Shown: positions 61,527-64,000 of the stretch, in pieces
Position numbering within the stretch: the first letter of the stretch is position 1
Layout: each line of letters opens with the position of its first letter
Source of the DNA: Streptomyces sp. NBC_00442
GTDB lineage: Bacteria; Actinomycetota; Actinomycetes; Streptomycetales; Streptomycetaceae
Assembly (NCBI RefSeq): GCF_036014195.1
Contig: NZ_CP107918.1
Coordinates: forward strand, 620,001-684,000
Direction of reading: 5' to 3'
Length of the DNA stretch: 64,000 bases
The notes under the pieces: generated by a model
Told to the model about the DNA's origin: nothing
Databases searched by the model: none
The model's input: only the letters and a program-made list of their open reading frames with translations
Position numbers and translations under genes: made by a program

Positions 61527-62126
61527 TCAGCCGATGCGCAGCGCCGGGAAGATCACGGACTCCAGCAGTCCGAGCAGGTTCTCCTCGCCCCTGAAACGGT
61601 CCTCGAAGAGCCGCTCGACACGCAGCATGCCCATGATCATGGGGGCGACGTACCCGAGTGCCGGATGACCGGCCGCGACCTCGCCGCGCTCGACCCCACG
61701 CGCGAGCATCGCGTCGAGCGCGGCGATCTCCGGGTTGAGCACCGTCTCCCGCAAGGCCTCGCGCAGGTCCGGATGTTTGATGTAGGCCTGCCCGACGGCC
61801 TCCATCAGCTCGCCGTCACGTCGATCGCGCCGGCCGACCGCGCGGGCGGCCTCGCGCAGGTCCCCGGCCAGGGTCCCCGTGTCGATTCCGGAGAAGAACG
61901 AGCAGCGGTTCGTGCTGAGCGCCGCCGTGACGAGCAGCGGCTTGTTCTTCCACTGCCGGTACAGGGTCGCCTTGCCGCACTTGGTGCGCGCGGCCACGCC
62001 CTCCATGGTCACGGAGTCGTAGCCGCCCTCTCTGAGCAGGTCGAGCACGGCGTCGTACAGCTCGGTCTCCCGCTCGGGGCTGATCTTGCTGCGGCGGGCA
62101 GCGGCCGTGGCGGCCTGCGTCGACAT
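61527..62126 (-). CDS. TetR-family repressor
   Basis: A 199-residue regulator, ATG 62126 behind GGAGGG. HTH: ELYDAVLDLLREGGYDSVTMEGVAARTKCGKATLYRQWKNKPLLVTAAL. C-terminal domain TetR_C-like (YIKHPDLREALRETVLNPEIAAL...GYVAPMIMGMLRVERLF). Divergent from the PAP2/DMT operon across a 38-bp perfect dyad, its likely operator. Confidence 0.93.
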   Translation of the reverse strand: MSTQAATAAARRSKISPERETELYDAVLDLLREGGYDSVTMEGVAARTKCGKATLYRQWKNKPLLVTAALSTNRCSFFSGIDTGTLAGDLREAARAVGRRDRRDGELMEAVGQAYIKHPDLREALRETVLNPEIAALDAMLARGVERGEVAAGHPALGYVAPMIMGMLRVERLFEDRFRGEENLLGLLESVIFPALRIG

Positions 62127-62185
62127 CGTTCCCTCCGAGGAAAAACAAGCGGCACTCCTGCACGTACGAGAGTAGGCTCCGCTCA

Positions 62186-62223
62186 ATCGAGACGCAAACG
62201 TATCGAGACGTTTGCGTCTCGAT
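62186..62223. promoter_or_regulatory. 38-bp dyad with 16-bp arms (TetR operator)
   Basis: ATCGAGACGCAAACGT and ACGTTTGCGTCTCGAT are exact complements separated by ATCGAG, which itself repeats the end of each arm. It lies 60 bp from the TetR start and 73 bp from the PAP2 start. Confidence 0.85.
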
Positions 62224-62296
62224 GAGTTTCGATCTAGCCTTCCTACGTTTGCTTGAGTTTTTCCACGTATCGATCCAGGTTCAAAGGGGCCGGAGC

Positions 62297-63283
62297 ATGT
62301 TTGCCGGTATAACCACGGGGACACGTCGTGAGACCCGTCCCGCCGGACCGGGGACGACCGCTTCCCGGCCGCCCCTGGTGCGCGAGCTGCTGCTCGTGAC
62401 CGCGCTCTTCCTCGTCTACAAGTTCGGCCGTCAGCTGGCCAACGGACACGAGGCCAGTGCCTTCGACAACGCCGACCGCGTGTGGAGCTGGGAGCGGGCG
62501 CTGCACCTGCCGGGCGAAGGCTCCGTCCAGCATCTGCTGCTGCACGGCGACACCCTGGTGAAGATCGCCAACACCTTCTACGCGACGGTGCACTTCCCTG
62601 CCACGGTGGCCTTCCTCGTCTACCTCTACCTGCGCCGCCCCGGCCACTACCTGTGGTCGCGCCGGGTGCTCGCCGGACTGACCGCCGCCGCCCTCGTGCT
62701 GCACATCACGGTCCCGCTCGCCCCACCGCGCATGCTGACCACGGCCGGACTCGTCGACACCGCACAGGTCTACGGCCCCTCGGTGTACGCGGCGACCCCC
62801 GACACCGACACCATGGCCAACCAGTTCGCGGCGATGCCCTCGCTGCACTTCGGCTGGGCCCTGATGGTCGCCATCGGGCTGATCACGGCGACCCGCGGCC
62901 GCCGGCGCTGGCTGTGGCTGCTGCATCCGCTGCTGACGCTGCTCGTGGTCGTCGGCACCGCGAACCACTACTGGCTGGACGCGATCGTGGCCACCGCGCT
63001 GCTCGGTGCGGTGCTGTACTTCGTGCCGGCACCGCAGCAGCCCATACGGTTGCCTGCGGCACCCAAGCGGGTCCACCGTGCGGCGCCTCCACAGGCGGCG
63101 CCCCTTTCCACGGCGCCGGCCGTCCACGTACCCACGCACCCTCCGCTGCCCCGGCAGATCCCCGCATACGCGGCCACGCCCCTGACCCAGGCCGCGCCCC
63201 TGACCCAGGCCGCCACCGTGACCCCGCAGGCACCCACTCCCGCGCGGACCCCCGCGCCCCACCTCTCCGAGGCCGTGCGATGA
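62297..63283 (+). CDS. PAP2-superfamily (AUR1/inositol-phosphorylceramide-synthase-like) membrane protein
   Basis: A 328-residue protein, ATG 62297 (GGGGCCGGAGC upstream). About six hydrophobic helices, PPRMLTTAGLVDTAQVYG, MPSLHFGWALMVAIGL (SLHFG) and GTANHYWLDAIVATALLG are catalytic motifs of PAP2/AUR1-like transferases. A Pro/Ala-rich cytosolic tail of about 80 residues contains a TPLTQAAP repeat. Its stop overlaps the next gene's ATG (ATGA). Repressed presumably by the divergent TetR. Confidence 0.87.
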   Translation: MFAGITTGTRRETRPAGPGTTASRPPLVRELLLVTALFLVYKFGRQLANGHEASAFDNADRVWSWERALHLPGEGSVQHLLLHGDTLVKIANTFYATVHFPATVAFLVYLYLRRPGHYLWSRRVLAGLTAAALVLHITVPLAPPRMLTTAGLVDTAQVYGPSVYAATPDTDTMANQFAAMPSLHFGWALMVAIGLITATRGRRRWLWLLHPLLTLLVVVGTANHYWLDAIVATALLGAVLYFVPAPQQPIRLPAAPKRVHRAAPPQAAPLSTAPAVHVPTHPPLPRQIPAYAATPLTQAAPLTQAATVTPQAPTPARTPAPHLSEAVR

Positions 63284-64000
63284 ACCAGTCCGCGCTGCTC
63301 GCCATCCTGCTCTCGCTCGCCTCGGCCGCCGGCTACGCGCTGGCCGCCGTCGCCCAGTCCCGGCTCGCCGGCCAGGGCGGAAGCGGTGTCGGCCAGTTGC
63401 TGGCCCGGCCACTGTGGTGGTGGGCGGTCGGCCTCAACGCGGCGGGCGCCCTCATGCACGTGGCCGCCCTCCACTACGGCCCGCTCACGCTCGTCCAGCC
63501 GTTGGGCGCGCTCACGCTCGTCGCCGCGCTGCCGCTGTCCGCGTACTACGAGCGGCGCCGGGTGACGCGGCGCGAGTGGCGCGGCGCGGCCTGGACGCTG
63601 GGCGGACTCACCGGCCTGATCGCGGTCACCGGGCCCGCGAGCCCCGGCGACGCCCTCAGCCTGAGCGAGGCCCTCGCCATCACGGCAGCCACCGCGCTCC
63701 TGCTGGCCTTCCTGGTGCGGACCGGCACGCACCGGGCGCACGGCGGCCGGCTCGGCCTCGCCACCGCGTCCGGTGTCGCCTCGGCGGTGGCCTCAGCGCT
63801 GACCCAGACGGTCACCGCCTCACTGGCCACGGAGCTGCCGTCGGGCCCCCTCAGCTGGTGGCAGACCACCCTGCTCACGGTGCTCGTGGCGACGTTCGCG
63901 GTCGGCGGCCTGCTGCTCTCGCAGGCGTCCTACCGCGGTGGCCTCGCCGCCCCGCTGGCCGTGGTCAACCTCGCCAATCCTGCGGCGGCCTCGGTGATCG
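63280..64000 (+). CDS. DMT-superfamily transporter, paralogue of the 13-kb gene (3' end cut)
   Basis: At least 240 residues; ATG 63280 is coupled to the PAP2 gene. MNQSALLAILLSLASAAGYALAAVAQSRL, HYGPLTLVQPLGALTLVAALPLSAYYERRR and GGLLLSQASYRGGLAAPLAVVNLANP align segment by segment with the transporter at 12979. It runs off the right edge. Operon context suggests a role linked to membrane lipids, whereas the other copy is single. Confidence 0.88.
   Translation, partial: MNQSALLAILLSLASAAGYALAAVAQSRLAGQGGSGVGQLLARPLWWWAVGLNAAGALMHVAALHYGPLTLVQPLGALTLVAALPLSAYYERRRVTRREWRGAAWTLGGLTGLIAVTGPASPGDALSLSEALAITAATALLLAFLVRTGTHRAHGGRLGLATASGVASAVASALTQTVTASLATELPSGPLSWWQTTLLTVLVATFAVGGLLLSQASYRGGLAAPLAVVNLANPAAASVI

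Overview
The window is very GC-rich, with third codon positions almost all G or C, frequent GTG starts, many leader-poor genes and long antisense open frames. Together with a cell-wall-anchored long chaplin (LAHTG sorting signal), an Rpf/LysM/M23 wall hydrolase, a SpoIIE-type phosphatase with its own kinase domain, and several TetR/DeoR/PucR regulators, this points to a Streptomyces chromosome. I see no insertion sequence, prophage or CRISPR array; the only RNA gene recognised is one tRNA-Pro(GGG).

Layout. 1-9 kb: a truncated serine hydrolase divergent from a TetR regulator, a PAS-GAF-PP2C-HATPase phosphatase, an HTH-like protein whose TTG start sits against a palindrome, a DUF6777-like lipoprotein and an S9 peptidase. 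8.7-9.8 kb: a 57-residue peptide gene divergent from a PhnZ-like HD diiron oxygenase. 10-19 kb: a zinc-motif SDR, a Clp N-domain/HTH pair behind two copies of an 18-bp operator, a DMT transporter, an Rpf-LysM-M23 hydrolase, 6-phosphogluconate dehydrogenase, a Pro/Glu/Asp/Gly-only peptide, an Asp/Glu-type racemase, GNAT and PanD. 19-27 kb: VOC protein, aldo/keto reductase, a decayed MarR gene, LysE exporter, and a choline-to-betaine type operon (aldehyde dehydrogenase, APC permease, GMC dehydrogenase). 27-34 kb: a signal-less substrate-binding protein, a frameshifted NTF2-like gene, P450, DoxX, M56/BlaI pair divergent from DedA, and PAP2. 34-43 kb: Tat lipoprotein deacetylase-like protein, an SPFH-NAD-kinase-like operon with twin operators, methyltransferase, a second signal-less binding protein, a secreted protein, long chaplin, rhomboid-like protein and MgtC.

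43-64 kb: a PucR activator, a three-subunit molybdenum hydroxylase (2Fe-2S, FAD plus extra cysteine loop, Mo), Dps, PRC-barrel protein, a four-gene STAS/regulator/histidine kinase/receiver operon, tRNA-Pro, DUF309, lutABC lactate oxidation genes, an atypical P450, a sugar-phosphate aldolase/SIS pair under a DeoR regulator, and a TetR regulator divergent from a PAP2-DMT transporter operon behind a 38-bp palindrome. The last transporter is a paralogue of the one at 13 kb.

Most genes are housekeeping, stress or catabolic. The least explained units are (i) the 57-residue peptide facing an orphan HD oxygenase, (ii) the SPFH/NAD-kinase-like operon with two helically phased operators, and (iii) the Clp N-domain/HTH pair with duplicated 18-bp sites. 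Starts are placed on Shine-Dalgarno matches where visible; functions are from motif recognition by eye, with no database search.
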